This document shows positions 26,492-35,810 of a stretch of DNA of 64,000 nt, piece after piece. This DNA comes from Planktothrix sp. FACHB-1365 (lineage in GTDB: Bacteria; Cyanobacteriota; Cyanobacteriia; Cyanobacteriales; Microcoleaceae). Made by a program: the position numbers and the translations under genes. How positions within the stretch are numbered: the first letter of the stretch is position 1; the number at the start of each line of letters is the position of its first letter. The notes under the pieces are model-generated. The model did not search any database. It was not told the DNA's origin and saw nothing but the letters and a program-made list of their open reading frames with translations. The stretch is from assembly GCF_014697575.1 (NCBI RefSeq), contig NZ_JACJSC010000001.1, positions 806,001-870,000 on the forward strand, read 5' to 3'.

Positions 26492-26497
26492 TATAAT
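26492..26497 (+). promoter_or_regulatory. Candidate -10 box for psaK
   Basis: A perfect TATAAT 105 nt upstream of the psaK start codon. The best -35 match (TTAGAC at 26467) is weak and 19 nt away. The position would give a leader of roughly 98 nt. Confidence 0.35.
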
Positions 26498-26601
26498 CCT
26501 GAAAGTTAAAGACGGTCATTCCTCAACGGCTAACGATTAGGAAAAGATCCAGTCCATTCCTTGCAATTAACAAATTTGTCAATTCATCAGGAGATACAAA
26601 C

Positions 26602-26883
26602 TTGATTTACACTTCTTTACTAATGTCGATAAAAGGGACAGTTCCCACCACCGTTAATTGGTCTCCCAGCGTGGCAATTGTTATGATTGTCTGTAACTTG
26701 TTAGCGATTTTCATCGGTTTCTACGCCATTTCTAAAGAAAATCGGGGCAAAGGGCCAGATTTACCCGGTTTACCTCGGATGTTTACAGGATTTGGAGTTC
26801 CTGAATTATTGGCAACGGCAAGCTTTGGACATATTTTAGGGGCTGGGGTAATTTTAGCATTAGGTAACGCTGGAGTTCTATAA
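26602..26883 (+). CDS. psaK: Photosystem I reaction centre subunit PsaK
   Basis: A 93-residue two-helix membrane protein at the edge of the photosystem I complex, involved in trimer periphery and antenna binding. After a short presequence-like start come NWSPSVAIVMIVCNLLAIFIGFYAI (helix 1), a charged stromal loop with PGLPRMFTGFGVPELLA, and HILGAGVILALGNAGVL (helix 2). CAGGAG lies 8 nt before the TTG at 26602, so I accept TTG as the start; an inner ATG at 26623 is weaker. A 6-bp hairpin (TCAGGA/TCCTGA, 26914-26935) with a short T-tract follows. Confidence 0.93.
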   Translation: MIYTSLLMSIKGTVPTTVNWSPSVAIVMIVCNLLAIFIGFYAISKENRGKGPDLPGLPRMFTGFGVPELLATASFGHILGAGVILALGNAGVL

Positions 26884-27117
26884 GAGCAGTTTCCCCAGCA
26901 AAGTTAAAAACAATCAGGAAATTTAACCCTCCTGAAATTTTCTCTGTTATTCTCGGTTCAACCTTCTAACCTGCCCATGCGAATTAAGCGCAGGCTCAAG
27001 AATTAACAGCTTGCGCGATTCGCGTTATTAACAATAACTTCAAGAGCTTGAGGTTCTTGATACACTGTTAACAGGGAGGCTAAACCCACCTTATCTAAAC
27101 GGAGTTAAAGGCATCTC

Positions 27118-28335
27118 ATGCAGGCAGGTTGGCGGATTGGATCTTTATTTGGAATTCCACTCTTTGTTGATTCGTCTTGGTTTGTGATTGTTTTGTTATT
27201 TACAGTCGCCAATCGCCAAGATTATTCTCAATGGGGGCCGAATTTATCTTGGATTGCTGGTTTAGCGATTGCATTGTTGTTATTTGCTTCAGTGCTCTTA
27301 CATGAACTTGGCCATAGTTTAGTGGCTCAATCCCAAGGAATTCGAGTGAATTCGATTACCCTTTTTCTCTTTGGAGGGGTTGCTTCCATTGATCAAGAAT
27401 CCAAAACACCAGGTCAAGCGTTTCAAGTGGCGATCGCTGGGCCTCTGGTGAGTTTTAGCTTATTTTTTATTCTAAATCTGATTGTCCAATTTTTACCGAC
27501 TTCAAGTTTAATTTATTCCCTGATTCAAGAATTAGCGAGAATTAACTTAGTTTTAGGCATTTTTAATTTAATTCCAGGGTTGCCCCTCGATGGCGGACAA
27601 GTCCTCAAAGCAATAATCTGGAAACTTACAAGAGATCGGTTTACCGGAGTTCGTTGGGCAGCAAAAACAGGTCAATTTTTAGGAATTTTAGCAATTTCCC
27701 TCGGCTTATCGGCGGTTTTATTTGCTAAAAGTTATGGTGGATTATGGATTGCTTTAATTGGCTGGTTTGTGTTACAAAATGCGGGTTCCTATAATCGCCT
27801 CACGGATCTACAAGAAGCCTTAGTTAAGATTAAAGCAGTTGATACCATGACCCGTGAATTTCGAGTTGTAGATGCTGATTTAACCTTACGTCAATTTGCG
27901 GATGAGTATTTAATTGGGGTTGATGTTGTTCCCGTATATTTTGCTGCCTCTAATGGTCGGTATCGAGGGTTAGTGTCGGTCGAGGCGCTGCGAATTATTG
28001 AACGGAGTCAATGGGATATTCAGAAATTACATCAAATTATTCAACCCCTGAATGAACTGATTACCGTATCGGAAAAAGCCTCATTAGTTGAAGTTATTAA
28101 TGCTATGGAAGAGAAAGAACTCCGCCGGATTACCGTATTATCTCCGGCTGGAGCCGTAGCAGGTATGATTGATCGGGGGGATGTGGTACGATCTGTGGCA
28201 AATTATCTGAAAGTTCCCATTTCCGAAGCGAGTATTCGCAGTATTAAAGAAGAAGGAATTTATCCTCCCGGTTTGCCATTAGTGACTTTAGCAAAAACCA
28301 TGATTTCAAGTTATAGAAACCCCCCAGAAAGTTAG
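27118..28335 (+). CDS. Site-2 protease family (M50) metalloprotease with CBS domains
   Basis: A 405-residue intramembrane zinc protease. About six hydrophobic segments fill residues 1-225. The zinc ligands are HELGH near residue 62 and the Asp of NLIPGLPLDGGQ near residue 160. The C-terminal half holds a CBS-domain pair (VDTMTREFRVV... and the block ending AGMIDRGDVVRSV). S2P-type proteases release membrane-bound regulators; the CBS pair suggests control by adenine nucleotides. The substrate is unknown. The ATG has GGAG-containing sequence upstream. Confidence 0.88.
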   Translation: MQAGWRIGSLFGIPLFVDSSWFVIVLLFTVANRQDYSQWGPNLSWIAGLAIALLLFASVLLHELGHSLVAQSQGIRVNSITLFLFGGVASIDQESKTPGQAFQVAIAGPLVSFSLFFILNLIVQFLPTSSLIYSLIQELARINLVLGIFNLIPGLPLDGGQVLKAIIWKLTRDRFTGVRWAAKTGQFLGILAISLGLSAVLFAKSYGGLWIALIGWFVLQNAGSYNRLTDLQEALVKIKAVDTMTREFRVVDADLTLRQFADEYLIGVDVVPVYFAASNGRYRGLVSVEALRIIERSQWDIQKLHQIIQPLNELITVSEKASLVEVINAMEEKELRRITVLSPAGAVAGMIDRGDVVRSVANYLKVPISEASIRSIKEEGIYPPGLPLVTLAKTMISSYRNPPES

Positions 28336-28406
28336 GGTGTTAATCATAAATTTGACTCCTGAATCTTGATTAAGATCTGCCCGTGAGAACAGGTGAATCT
28401 GTTGAA

Positions 28407-29096
28407 TTAAAAACTCCGTTGTCCTTGATCTTCAGAAGGAAGGGTATTATTAGCCGGAGGAATTTGAGGGACAAAGGGATTAGCGTTATCCGAGGGGGGG
28501 ATAGAAGGAGTTAAAACTGGACTATCCTGAGACGGAAGACTATTAGGCGGGTTGGGTAAGGGGGGCACAATGGGGGGTAAAGCATCGCCAGAATTAGGCG
28601 TTGTTGGGGCAAAGGGAGGCTGAATATTAGACGGATTGGCAGGAGGAGTTACGCTAGGATTTAAGGGGTTTGTGGGCGGTTGAATTTCCTGAGAACTGGG
28701 TAACGTCGCCAGGGCGACCCGTTCCCCACCAATTGCCCTCAAACGATCTAAAACCCGAACAACATCGTTGTAACGGGCTTCTTTCGGGGCATATAACACA
28801 ATTAAGCCACTGGGATTCCAACGACGAAATCGTAATAAGGTTCGGTCTAATTGATCTTGATTAACAGGTTGTTGCTCAATATAAGTTTGTCCAGCCGTAT
28901 CAATCCCCACAATTAACATTTTTTGCATTTGGGTTTCCCCGGTACTGGCTTTGGGTAAATCCACATTAATGGCTTGTTGACGAGTTAATTGTAAGGAAGC
29001 CAAAATAAAGAACGTGAGAATACAAAACACCACGTCAATTAAGGGAATTAATTCTATTCTGGCTTCATCAACGGTTGAATCGGTTCTAATTTTCAT
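28407..29096 (-). CDS. exbD: ExbD/TolR family biopolymer transport protein
   Basis: A 229-residue protein with a single N-terminal transmembrane helix (IDVVFCILTFFILASL). It carries the essential Asp of the family in ELIPLIDVVF and a periplasmic ExbD fold to about residue 140. The last 85 residues are Pro, Asn and Ser rich and probably disordered, which is unusually long for ExbD. It forms a proton-driven motor with ExbB, encoded 63 nt upstream, presumably energising outer-membrane transport. No TonB or receptor gene is nearby. Confidence 0.88.
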   Translation of the reverse strand: MKIRTDSTVDEARIELIPLIDVVFCILTFFILASLQLTRQQAINVDLPKASTGETQMQKMLIVGIDTAGQTYIEQQPVNQDQLDRTLLRFRRWNPSGLIVLYAPKEARYNDVVRVLDRLRAIGGERVALATLPSSQEIQPPTNPLNPSVTPPANPSNIQPPFAPTTPNSGDALPPIVPPLPNPPNSLPSQDSPVLTPSIPPSDNANPFVPQIPPANNTLPSEDQGQRSF

Positions 29097-29159
29097 AAAA
29101 GTTTTGTGATTAATGTCTTGTTTTTTCAGGAAAAAGGCAGTATTAGCCGTTAAAACCGT

Positions 29160-29972
29160 TTATTTTTTATCTTCTTCCTCATCCAAAACCTCAGACGGTT
29201 CTCCCGGTTTAATTGTTTTTGGGGGTTCTACCGCAGCGTTATGATTATTGTCTGGGTCTACGAACAAATGTTTGAAAATCGGTTCTTCTGTTTCTACTTC
29301 CTGTTCTTCTTCCTCTTCGGTTTCAGGAATTTGTAACTGAGATTTTGCATAGGGCCAATTTTGACGATACAGCAGTTCTAATTCATTTCCGGCTTTACGG
29401 AAGATTTTAGCTTGACCAAACATTAAACCCTGAAAAAATCGATAAAAAGCCAAACTCAAAATGGCAACAATTAATCCTGTTGCGGTTGAAATTAACGCTT
29501 CTGCAATGCCCAAAGTAACATCCGCAGACGATGAAGTGCCAATATCTCCTAAGCGAATTGAACCCAAAGAGTTAATTAACCCTAATACGGTTCCCAAGAG
29601 TCCCAATAGTGGGGCCATGGCAATCACCGCCTCAAAAACTTTGTCTCCCCGACGCATGAAGGCTAATTCTTCATCGGCTGCGGCTTCTAAGGCCAAGCGA
29701 AATAACTCCGGGTCTGGAGACTGTAACCGCAGGGGTGCATAGAGAAACCGTCCCATGGGTTGATTGCTGGATTGTTTGGCAATTTGATGGGCTTTTCCCC
29801 ATTGTCCTCGCCGCGCCGAATCAATCACTCGGTTGACGATTTGCTTTTCTTTGGTGAGGGTGGTAATCCAAAACCAAATGCGTTCTACAATCACAGTCAT
29901 CGATAAGATGGACAAAATCAGCAAAGGCCACATTGCTGGCCCACCCTTGGCAAAAATCTCTTGGATATTCAT
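29160..29972 (-). CDS. exbB: ExbB/TolQ family proton channel protein
   Basis: A 270-residue MotA/TolQ/ExbB-type protein with three transmembrane helices ([53 protein letters not shown]). The conserved Thr/Gly-rich segment [15 protein letters not shown] is present. The C-terminus is strongly acidic (runs of Glu near residues 220-235). The ATG at 29972 gives the standard N-terminus [16 protein letters not shown] is about 13 nt upstream. It forms the motor complex with the downstream ExbD. Confidence 0.9.
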   Translation of the reverse strand: MNIQEIFAKGGPAMWPLLILSILSMTVIVERIWFWITTLTKEKQIVNRVIDSARRGQWGKAHQIAKQSSNQPMGRFLYAPLRLQSPDPELFRLALEAAADEELAFMRRGDKVFEAVIAMAPLLGLLGTVLGLINSLGSIRLGDIGTSSSADVTLGIAEALISTATGLIVAILSLAFYRFFQGLMFGQAKIFRKAGNELELLYRQNWPYAKSQLQIPETEEEEEQEVETEEPIFKHLFVDPDNNHNAAVEPPKTIKPGEPSEVLDEEEDKK

Positions 29973-30232
29973 GGAATTGGCACAACCTCCTAAAAACCGA
30001 ACCCCTACAACTGTATTAGATGTGCAGGTAATATGGCGAATAAAAGCCAAACCCTTTCAATTTTGCCATTCTCTGGAGCGAATCGCTACTATAACAGGAG
30101 TTGTCAGGGTGGGGAAACCCCCCTCGTCAGCGAGTGAGAAGACAGCGAGAATCCTGCTATTGGGAAATCAGGTAAGTTAAAATTAGAATTGCTCTGTCTA
30201 TTTTTCCGCTCTGTTCTTTTTAAGCATCCATC

Positions 30233-32413
30233 ATGATTAAGCGACGAATCTCGAAAGTTTGGATTTTGCCAGCGATCGCGTCTGGGGCTTTGTTGGTGGG
30301 TGTATTTTTCCCCCTCACTCAATTTCAAGAGTGGAAAAAATCATTCCAGCAAACTCCGGCTTCTGTTTCACAAACTCCTGAATCGGAAGTTTTAAAACTG
30401 GCTTTATTGCCGATTTCTCAACGTCAACCCGAATTAGAAGCGATCGCCAAAACTAAAAATGATTCCCTAGAAACCAGTCGGGCGCGATATTTATTAGCCA
30501 GCGATTCTTTAAAGGAAAACCCGGAAACGGCACTCAAATTATTAGAAGGATTAGAGAAAGATTATCCCTTATTGGCGGGTCAGATTTTAGTTAAACGGGC
30601 GCAAGCTTATGAACAAATGGGAGAGCCGGAAAAAGCTGAAAAAACTTGGCAGGAATTGTTAGCAGGTTATGGTGATCAACCTGTTGTTGTAGAAGCGTTA
30701 TTTGCTTTAGGAAAAACAAATCCTCAATATTGGGATCAAGCGATCGCAAAATTTCCCAGTCATCCCCGCACCCTAGAAATTGCTCAAAGTCGCCTGAAAC
30801 AAAATCCGAACCAACCTGACTTATTGTTATTAATTGCCCAACATGGATTATATTTAAAAGACTATGGAACTTATTTAGAACAATTAAAGGCAAAATTTGG
30901 CAACCAACTCACACCGGAACAATGGGAAATTATAGCCTTTGGCTATTGGGAAAAACAAGATTATGGGAAAGCCGCGATCGCCTATTCCAAAGCCCCAAAA
31001 ACCTCTAAAAATCTCTATCGTCATGCCAGAGGCTTATGGTTAGATGATAAAATTCCTGAGTCTCGAATTGCTTATCAACAGTTAATTAATACCTTTCCCA
31101 ATGAGATTGATCCCCAAGGAGAAGATGCCGGATTTGGTTTATTAAGATTATCCAGACTTTCCGATCAAAAAGACGCTTTAGTGTATTTAGATCGAGTGAT
31201 TTCTCAATTTCCCCGCCATGCAGCCGAGGCTTTATTAGATAAATCTAAACTCTTAGATCAAATGCGATCGGAAAAATCTGCTTCCGAAACTCGTCAACAA
31301 TTACTCAGCCAATATAGTGAATCTGAAGCCGCCGCCCAATTGCGTTGGGAACTCGCCCAACAAGCAGTAAAAGCCGGGAATTTACAAGTAGCATCCGACT
31401 GGGCTAAACAAGTTTCACTGAAGAATCCTGATAGTGAATTTGCTCCAGAAGCCACATTTTGGGTGGGGAAATGGGCAGAGAAAATCGGCAATTCTCAAGA
31501 GGCAAAAAAAGCTTATGAATATTTAATTGTACGTTATCCTTCCTCTTATTATGCTTGGCGTTCTGCGGTGCATTTAGGATGGCCTGTGGGAGATTTTACC
31601 ACCGTTCGACCCCTCTCTCCCCATGTTGAACATCCTGAGATTCGAGAAGTGCCTCCGGCGGGTTCTAAAATATTACAAGAACTGTATGCGTTAGGGCAAA
31701 ATCAAGAGGCTTGGACGCTATGGCAAACGGAGTTTAAAAATCCTATGCAGCCTTCGGTTTCTGAACAATATACCGATGGTTTAATGCGAATGGGAGTGGG
31801 GGATAATTTAGATGGAATTTGGATGTTATCGAGTTTAAGTCGGCGAGATGATCCCCAAGAGCGATCGCAATATTTAGACTTAAAACAAAGACCCGCTTAT
31901 TGGGAAGCATTATATCCTTTTCCCTATTTAGAAACCATTGTTAATTGGTCAAAAGAACGGCAATTAAATCCGGTTTTAGTAACGGCTTTAATTCGTCAAG
32001 AATCCCGATTTATGCCTCAAATTAAATCTGTTGTCGGGGCGACGGGATTAATGCAGGTGATGCCAGAAACGGGGGCGGATGTTGCTAAACAAATTAAATT
32101 AACAGATTATTCCTTAGAAAATGTCAATGACAATATCAATTTAGGAACTTATTATCTGGATTTTACCCATCGAGAATATAACAATAATTCAATGTTAGCC
32201 GTCGCCAGTTATAATGCTGGCCCTGGTGCGGTTTCAGATTGGCTGAAACGATTTGGTTTTCAAGATCCTGATGAATTTGTAGTCAAAATTCCTTATCCTG
32301 AAACCCAAGGTTATGTAAAATCGGTGTTTGAAAATTACTGGAATTATCTCAGAATTTATAATCCCGATATTGCTCAACGTTTACAAGAACATACTGCTAA
32401 TTATAAAAATTAA
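30233..32413 (+). CDS. Soluble lytic murein transglycosylase (Slt70-like)
   Basis: A 726-residue peptidoglycan-cleaving enzyme. An N-terminal signal anchor (WILPAIASGALLVGVFF) is followed by about 500 residues of TPR-like helical repeats, as in the Slt70 superhelix. The catalytic SLT domain starts near residue 570: Glu in ALIRQESRF, GLMQVMPETG, and AVASYNAGPGAV. It makes 1,6-anhydromuramyl products during wall turnover. An NTF2-like gene follows after 9 nt with AAGGAGG, so the two are very likely one operon. Confidence 0.92.
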   Translation: MIKRRISKVWILPAIASGALLVGVFFPLTQFQEWKKSFQQTPASVSQTPESEVLKLALLPISQRQPELEAIAKTKNDSLETSRARYLLASDSLKENPETALKLLEGLEKDYPLLAGQILVKRAQAYEQMGEPEKAEKTWQELLAGYGDQPVVVEALFALGKTNPQYWDQAIAKFPSHPRTLEIAQSRLKQNPNQPDLLLLIAQHGLYLKDYGTYLEQLKAKFGNQLTPEQWEIIAFGYWEKQDYGKAAIAYSKAPKTSKNLYRHARGLWLDDKIPESRIAYQQLINTFPNEIDPQGEDAGFGLLRLSRLSDQKDALVYLDRVISQFPRHAAEALLDKSKLLDQMRSEKSASETRQQLLSQYSESEAAAQLRWELAQQAVKAGNLQVASDWAKQVSLKNPDSEFAPEATFWVGKWAEKIGNSQEAKKAYEYLIVRYPSSYYAWRSAVHLGWPVGDFTTVRPLSPHVEHPEIREVPPAGSKILQELYALGQNQEAWTLWQTEFKNPMQPSVSEQYTDGLMRMGVGDNLDGIWMLSSLSRRDDPQERSQYLDLKQRPAYWEALYPFPYLETIVNWSKERQLNPVLVTALIRQESRFMPQIKSVVGATGLMQVMPETGADVAKQIKLTDYSLENVNDNINLGTYYLDFTHREYNNNSMLAVASYNAGPGAVSDWLKRFGFQDPDEFVVKIPYPETQGYVKSVFENYWNYLRIYNPDIAQRLQEHTANYKN

Positions 32414-32422
32414 GGAGGATTT

Positions 32423-32824
32423 ATGGAATCTGGAGCCTCTTCTACCTTAGCTGTTGCTCAACAAGGGTTTGATCGACTTCAGCAAGGTTTAGTGACTGGA
32501 CAATGGGAACCTTTTTTAGAAATGGTGATGGAAGATTGTACCTTTTCTTTTCCTGCGGGCTCCTACAAAGGCTTACATCAAGGGAAAACAACGTTAGCCA
32601 AGTTCTTAAATTATGCCAGTGAATGTGTGTTTAAAAAGAGTTTAACGTTAACGTTACAACGGATAACTTATAATGAAACAACGGTGGTTTTTGAAGTGGT
32701 TTCAGAAGGTGAAATGTGGGATAAACCTTATCAAAATCAAGCCGCTATTGTATTTGATATTCAAGGCGATCACATTTGCAGTTACCGAGAATATTTAGGT
32801 GTTATTTTTACCTTACCTTCCTAA
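32423..32824 (+). CDS. NTF2-like (SnoaL-type) protein
   Basis: A 133-residue single-domain protein of the cone-shaped NTF2/SnoaL superfamily: an N-terminal helix pair, DCTFSFPAGSYKGLHQGKTTLAKFL, and strands ending in VFDIQGDHICSYREYLGVIF. AAGGAGG stands directly before the ATG, 9 nt after the transglycosylase stop. Such folds serve as small-molecule enzymes or binding proteins; substrate and link to the transglycosylase are unknown. Confidence 0.75.
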   Translation: MESGASSTLAVAQQGFDRLQQGLVTGQWEPFLEMVMEDCTFSFPAGSYKGLHQGKTTLAKFLNYASECVFKKSLTLTLQRITYNETTVVFEVVSEGEMWDKPYQNQAAIVFDIQGDHICSYREYLGVIFTLPS

Positions 32825-32830
32825 TAAAAT

Positions 32831-32953
32831 GTAGTCAGCCCTTCAGGGCTGTCTGGATTCAATCATAATAAAGAGGGCTGAAGCCCTCACTACAACTAGA
32901 GGGCTGAAGCCCTCACTACAACTATATAGAGGGCTGAAGCCCTCACTACAACT
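32831..32953. repeat. Tract of short palindromic repeats
   Basis: One GTAGTCAGCCCTTCAGGGCT unit (32831-32850) is followed by three 26-bp copies (32872-32897, 32898-32923, 32928-32953), each built on GAGGGCTGAAGCCCTC plus ACTACAACT. It lies between convergent genes. Related units are at 37400, 41317 and 56972, so this is a dispersed family in this genome. Confidence 0.8.
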
Positions 32954-32960
32954 AGAGGGT

Positions 32961-33428
32961 TTATATTAACTGATCAATGTTTTCGGTTAATCGAATTAAA
33001 CGAATAAATTGACAAGGATAACCGGAAACATGACTTTTAAAGCTTCCAATTTCTTGAAATCCGGCTTTTTGATAAAATGCGATCGCTCGTTGATTTCCAG
33101 CCATAACAATTGTATAAGCGGGGGAACCAATCAGCTTTAAAACTAAGTTTAATAACCGTTTACCAATGCCTTGATTTTGATAATCGGGATCGATATATAA
33201 TAAAGCAATACAGTTGCGATCTATTGCAACAAAACCAACAATTGTTTTCCCTTTACAAGCTACAAATTTATCATAAATATAGCAAATTTGATTCGCATTG
33301 GGATTGTGCGCTAGAGGGGTCATCGCCCTTAAATCACAAGATCCCAAAAATTCCGCAGGTTGAGCGCGATCATGAACACGACAAATTAGTGGCCAATCTT
33401 GATCTAAATAAGGGCGAATTTTAATCAT
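32961..33428 (-). CDS. GNAT family N-acetyltransferase
   Basis: A 155-residue acetyl-CoA-dependent acetyltransferase. It has the GNAT core strands VGFVAIDRNCIALLYIDPDYQNQGIGKRLL, where Q-N-Q-G-I-G-K is the pyrophosphate-binding motif A, and the end motif NQRAIAFYQKAGFQEIG. The ATG at 33428 is the first start. The substrate cannot be deduced. It lies 12 nt downstream of the SLH glycoside hydrolase stop on the same strand and may be cotranscribed. Confidence 0.85.
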   Translation of the reverse strand: MIKIRPYLDQDWPLICRVHDRAQPAEFLGSCDLRAMTPLAHNPNANQICYIYDKFVACKGKTIVGFVAIDRNCIALLYIDPDYQNQGIGKRLLNLVLKLIGSPAYTIVMAGNQRAIAFYQKAGFQEIGSFKSHVSGYPCQFIRLIRLTENIDQLI

Positions 33429-33440
33429 TGTTGTTGATCA

Positions 33441-35120
33441 TTAAACAAATTTTGGGCGTTCTAAACCTTGAGAAAATAACGATTTTAATTCAGCTTTTTG
33501 GGTTTCTGATGTCATCATTTGTTTCCAGGTTTCATAGAAGAAAAACGAGGTTCCTGCAAATTTGCGATCGCGGGTTAGTTGGATTTGTTCTTTTATCGTT
33601 GTAAAGGACATCGGTTTAATTCTAAGCCCCGTTAAAATCCCAATACTCACAGGAATATGGCTTTTGGCTTCCAAGAGTTCAGGACGTTTTAAATCGGCTA
33701 AAAAGCCATTCATATCCTCTCGATAAACTTGTAAGACTAATTCTTCTAAATAGCCTTCCTGTTCCCAGGTTTTCCAATCTTGTAAAAACTGAGAATAAGC
33801 ATACAAATAAGGATTCGGGGATAAAGAAAGAATACAATTCGGTTTATAATCTTTAATCACCCAGAAAATTCGAGTTAAAAATTCCGTGATTTTTTTCGCC
33901 CTCCAACTCACCCAATTTGCCTCTTTAAAATCCACAGGAGGAGTTGCATTACCTGTTTCTTTCTGATATAATTTAACAGTAAATTCATCATAACCTAAAT
34001 CAACGGGTAAACCAAAGTGATCATCCAGTTGAATTCCATCAATATCATAAGTTCTAACGACCTCAATGATTAATCCTAAAATAAATTGTTGAACTTGAGG
34101 ATGAAAGGGATTTAACCAAACTTGATTAACTTGACTTTCTTGATAACCTTTTGTCCCATCTTGACGACAAGTAATCCAATGGGGACGTAGTTCGGCAATT
34201 TTAGAATTGGGGGGAACCATAAACCCAAATTCAAACCAAGGAATCACACTCATGTTGCGTTCTTTTGCTAAAGGAATCATTTCCTGAAGAATATCTCGAT
34301 CTTTTAATTCAGGAATTGGATCTATTTTAATTCCGGTGAATCGTTCCATTAAAACACTGGGATAAAGGGTATAACCGTCATTCCAAATGGTCGGATAAAC
34401 AGTATTAAACTTACATTCTGCTAATAAATTAAACGCTTCTGTTAACGCATTTTTAGAGAACAGAACATCACTATCAATATTGGTTAACCAAACTCCTCTT
34501 AATTCTCCAGTCGGGACGGAAATAATGGGCGGTTTCACAATATATTGTTCTGGAATAGTTAAAGGTTCATTTTGTTGACGCAATGCTTGACAAAAAAACA
34601 CGGCTACTTCCCCACGAGTTGCAGGTTTATTGGGGTTTAAAAGTTTCACCTCTGGATAATTCACCACTAACCCAGATTCAATCGCCGCTGCAATAGCCGT
34701 CCTCGCATAATTGGGAATATCTTTAGCATCATTTAAACTCTGATTTAAGGTTTTAACAATAGATTGAGTGGGTTCATAATTTAATCCCTTAACTAATGCG
34801 ACTAAGGCTTGAACTCTGGGAATATTTTGTTGGGGTTTAAAACTTTGGTCTTCATACCCACTCATAAACCCAGTTCGATAGGTTTTTTGAATCACACTAT
34901 AGGCCCAAAATTGCGACGAAACATCCTTAAATTCGATGGGTTCTCGATTCTCTAAAAGTTGAGGAAAGGCTTTAATCAGCATTGTGGCAAATTCGGCCCT
35001 TGTGACGGGTGCATCGGGTTTAAAGCTGCCATCTCGATAGCCCGTGATGATGTTTTTATTGGCTAAATTTTCAATACTGTCTTTAGCCCAATGAGTCGTT
35101 ATATCTGTAAATTTTACCAT
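33441..35120 (-). CDS. SLH-domain glycoside hydrolase (GHL10/DUF187 type)
   Basis: A 559-residue protein with three SLH motifs at the N-terminus (ITTHWAKDSIENLANKN...GYRDGSFKPDAPVTRAEFA; a second near residue 65; a third near 130). A GHL10/family 10-like TIM barrel follows: GELRGVWLTNIDSDV, FNTVYPTIW, IPWFEFGFM and DIDGIQLDDHFG with acidic candidates. The SLH motifs would anchor it to the cell wall, but the protein begins directly with the SLH domain and I see no signal peptide. Export route or cytosolic life is therefore unclear. The glycan substrate is unknown. Confidence 0.82.
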   Translation of the reverse strand: MVKFTDITTHWAKDSIENLANKNIITGYRDGSFKPDAPVTRAEFATMLIKAFPQLLENREPIEFKDVSSQFWAYSVIQKTYRTGFMSGYEDQSFKPQQNIPRVQALVALVKGLNYEPTQSIVKTLNQSLNDAKDIPNYARTAIAAAIESGLVVNYPEVKLLNPNKPATRGEVAVFFCQALRQQNEPLTIPEQYIVKPPIISVPTGELRGVWLTNIDSDVLFSKNALTEAFNLLAECKFNTVYPTIWNDGYTLYPSVLMERFTGIKIDPIPELKDRDILQEMIPLAKERNMSVIPWFEFGFMVPPNSKIAELRPHWITCRQDGTKGYQESQVNQVWLNPFHPQVQQFILGLIIEVVRTYDIDGIQLDDHFGLPVDLGYDEFTVKLYQKETGNATPPVDFKEANWVSWRAKKITEFLTRIFWVIKDYKPNCILSLSPNPYLYAYSQFLQDWKTWEQEGYLEELVLQVYREDMNGFLADLKRPELLEAKSHIPVSIGILTGLRIKPMSFTTIKEQIQLTRDRKFAGTSFFFYETWKQMMTSETQKAELKSLFSQGLERPKFV

Positions 35121-35358
35121 AAGGAATTCAATTGATCGGGAGTTTTCAGTTGAGGAAGAGGTCGTTTGTAGATTCCAGTTTCAGGGTTAATCTTTCAGAA
35201 CAAAACTACACAATAAGTTAATTTTGCATCAAATTTCATCCTAAAAGAATATAATATAAGTAAGAATTTTACCCTAAAGTAGGATAAGTTACAATCTTTG
35301 AAGATGTTAACTTATTCATAGCCTTTCAGTGATTGTTTTATAGCTTCAGGTCTAAATT

Positions 35359-35805
35359 ATGAAATTCATTTCTACACTGGTTTCTGGAATCACAACAGCC
35401 ATTACAACTCTCACATTAGTTACAAGCGTGGGAATGGCTCAAATGGCTGAAGTTCCCCAAGCGAATTCTAAAGGAGATTTTGTGACTGCAAAAGTTCAAG
35501 GAAATCGAGGACTTTATAATAATATTTATTGGTTAGTTGTTGACCCCGAATCTCTCAACTGTCGGAATACTCCCGAAGGAACGATTAAAGCTAAATTAGT
35601 GTCGGGGGCGATTATTAATGCCCTGTTTTCTAATAATGGTAAAGGAGATGCCATTGTTCTTAAAAATGGTCAACCTTGGTTAAAAGTAGAAAGTATTCAT
35701 CCGGGTGGCCCTCGGTTTAATTCAGGAGTGTGTTATGTTCGGGCTAATTTGAAATATATTGCCCCCATTAATGCAGATTATCTTGAGCTTTTTACCAAGG
35801 AATAA
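35359..35805 (+). CDS. Secreted SH3b-like domain protein
   Basis: A 148-residue exported protein. A signal peptide (MKFISTLVSGITTAITTLTL) leads to a cleavage region near VGMAQM. The mature part contains LNCRNTPEGTIKAKLVSGAIINAL and WLKVE, the pattern of bacterial SH3-like domains that bind cell-wall peptides. Two Cys (NCR and VCY) could form a disulfide. It ends 6 nt before the Rpn nuclease start, so cotranscription is likely though functions seem unrelated. Confidence 0.7.
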   Translation: MKFISTLVSGITTAITTLTLVTSVGMAQMAEVPQANSKGDFVTAKVQGNRGLYNNIYWLVVDPESLNCRNTPEGTIKAKLVSGAIINALFSNNGKGDAIVLKNGQPWLKVESIHPGGPRFNSGVCYVRANLKYIAPINADYLELFTKE

Positions 35806-35810
35806 AAGTT

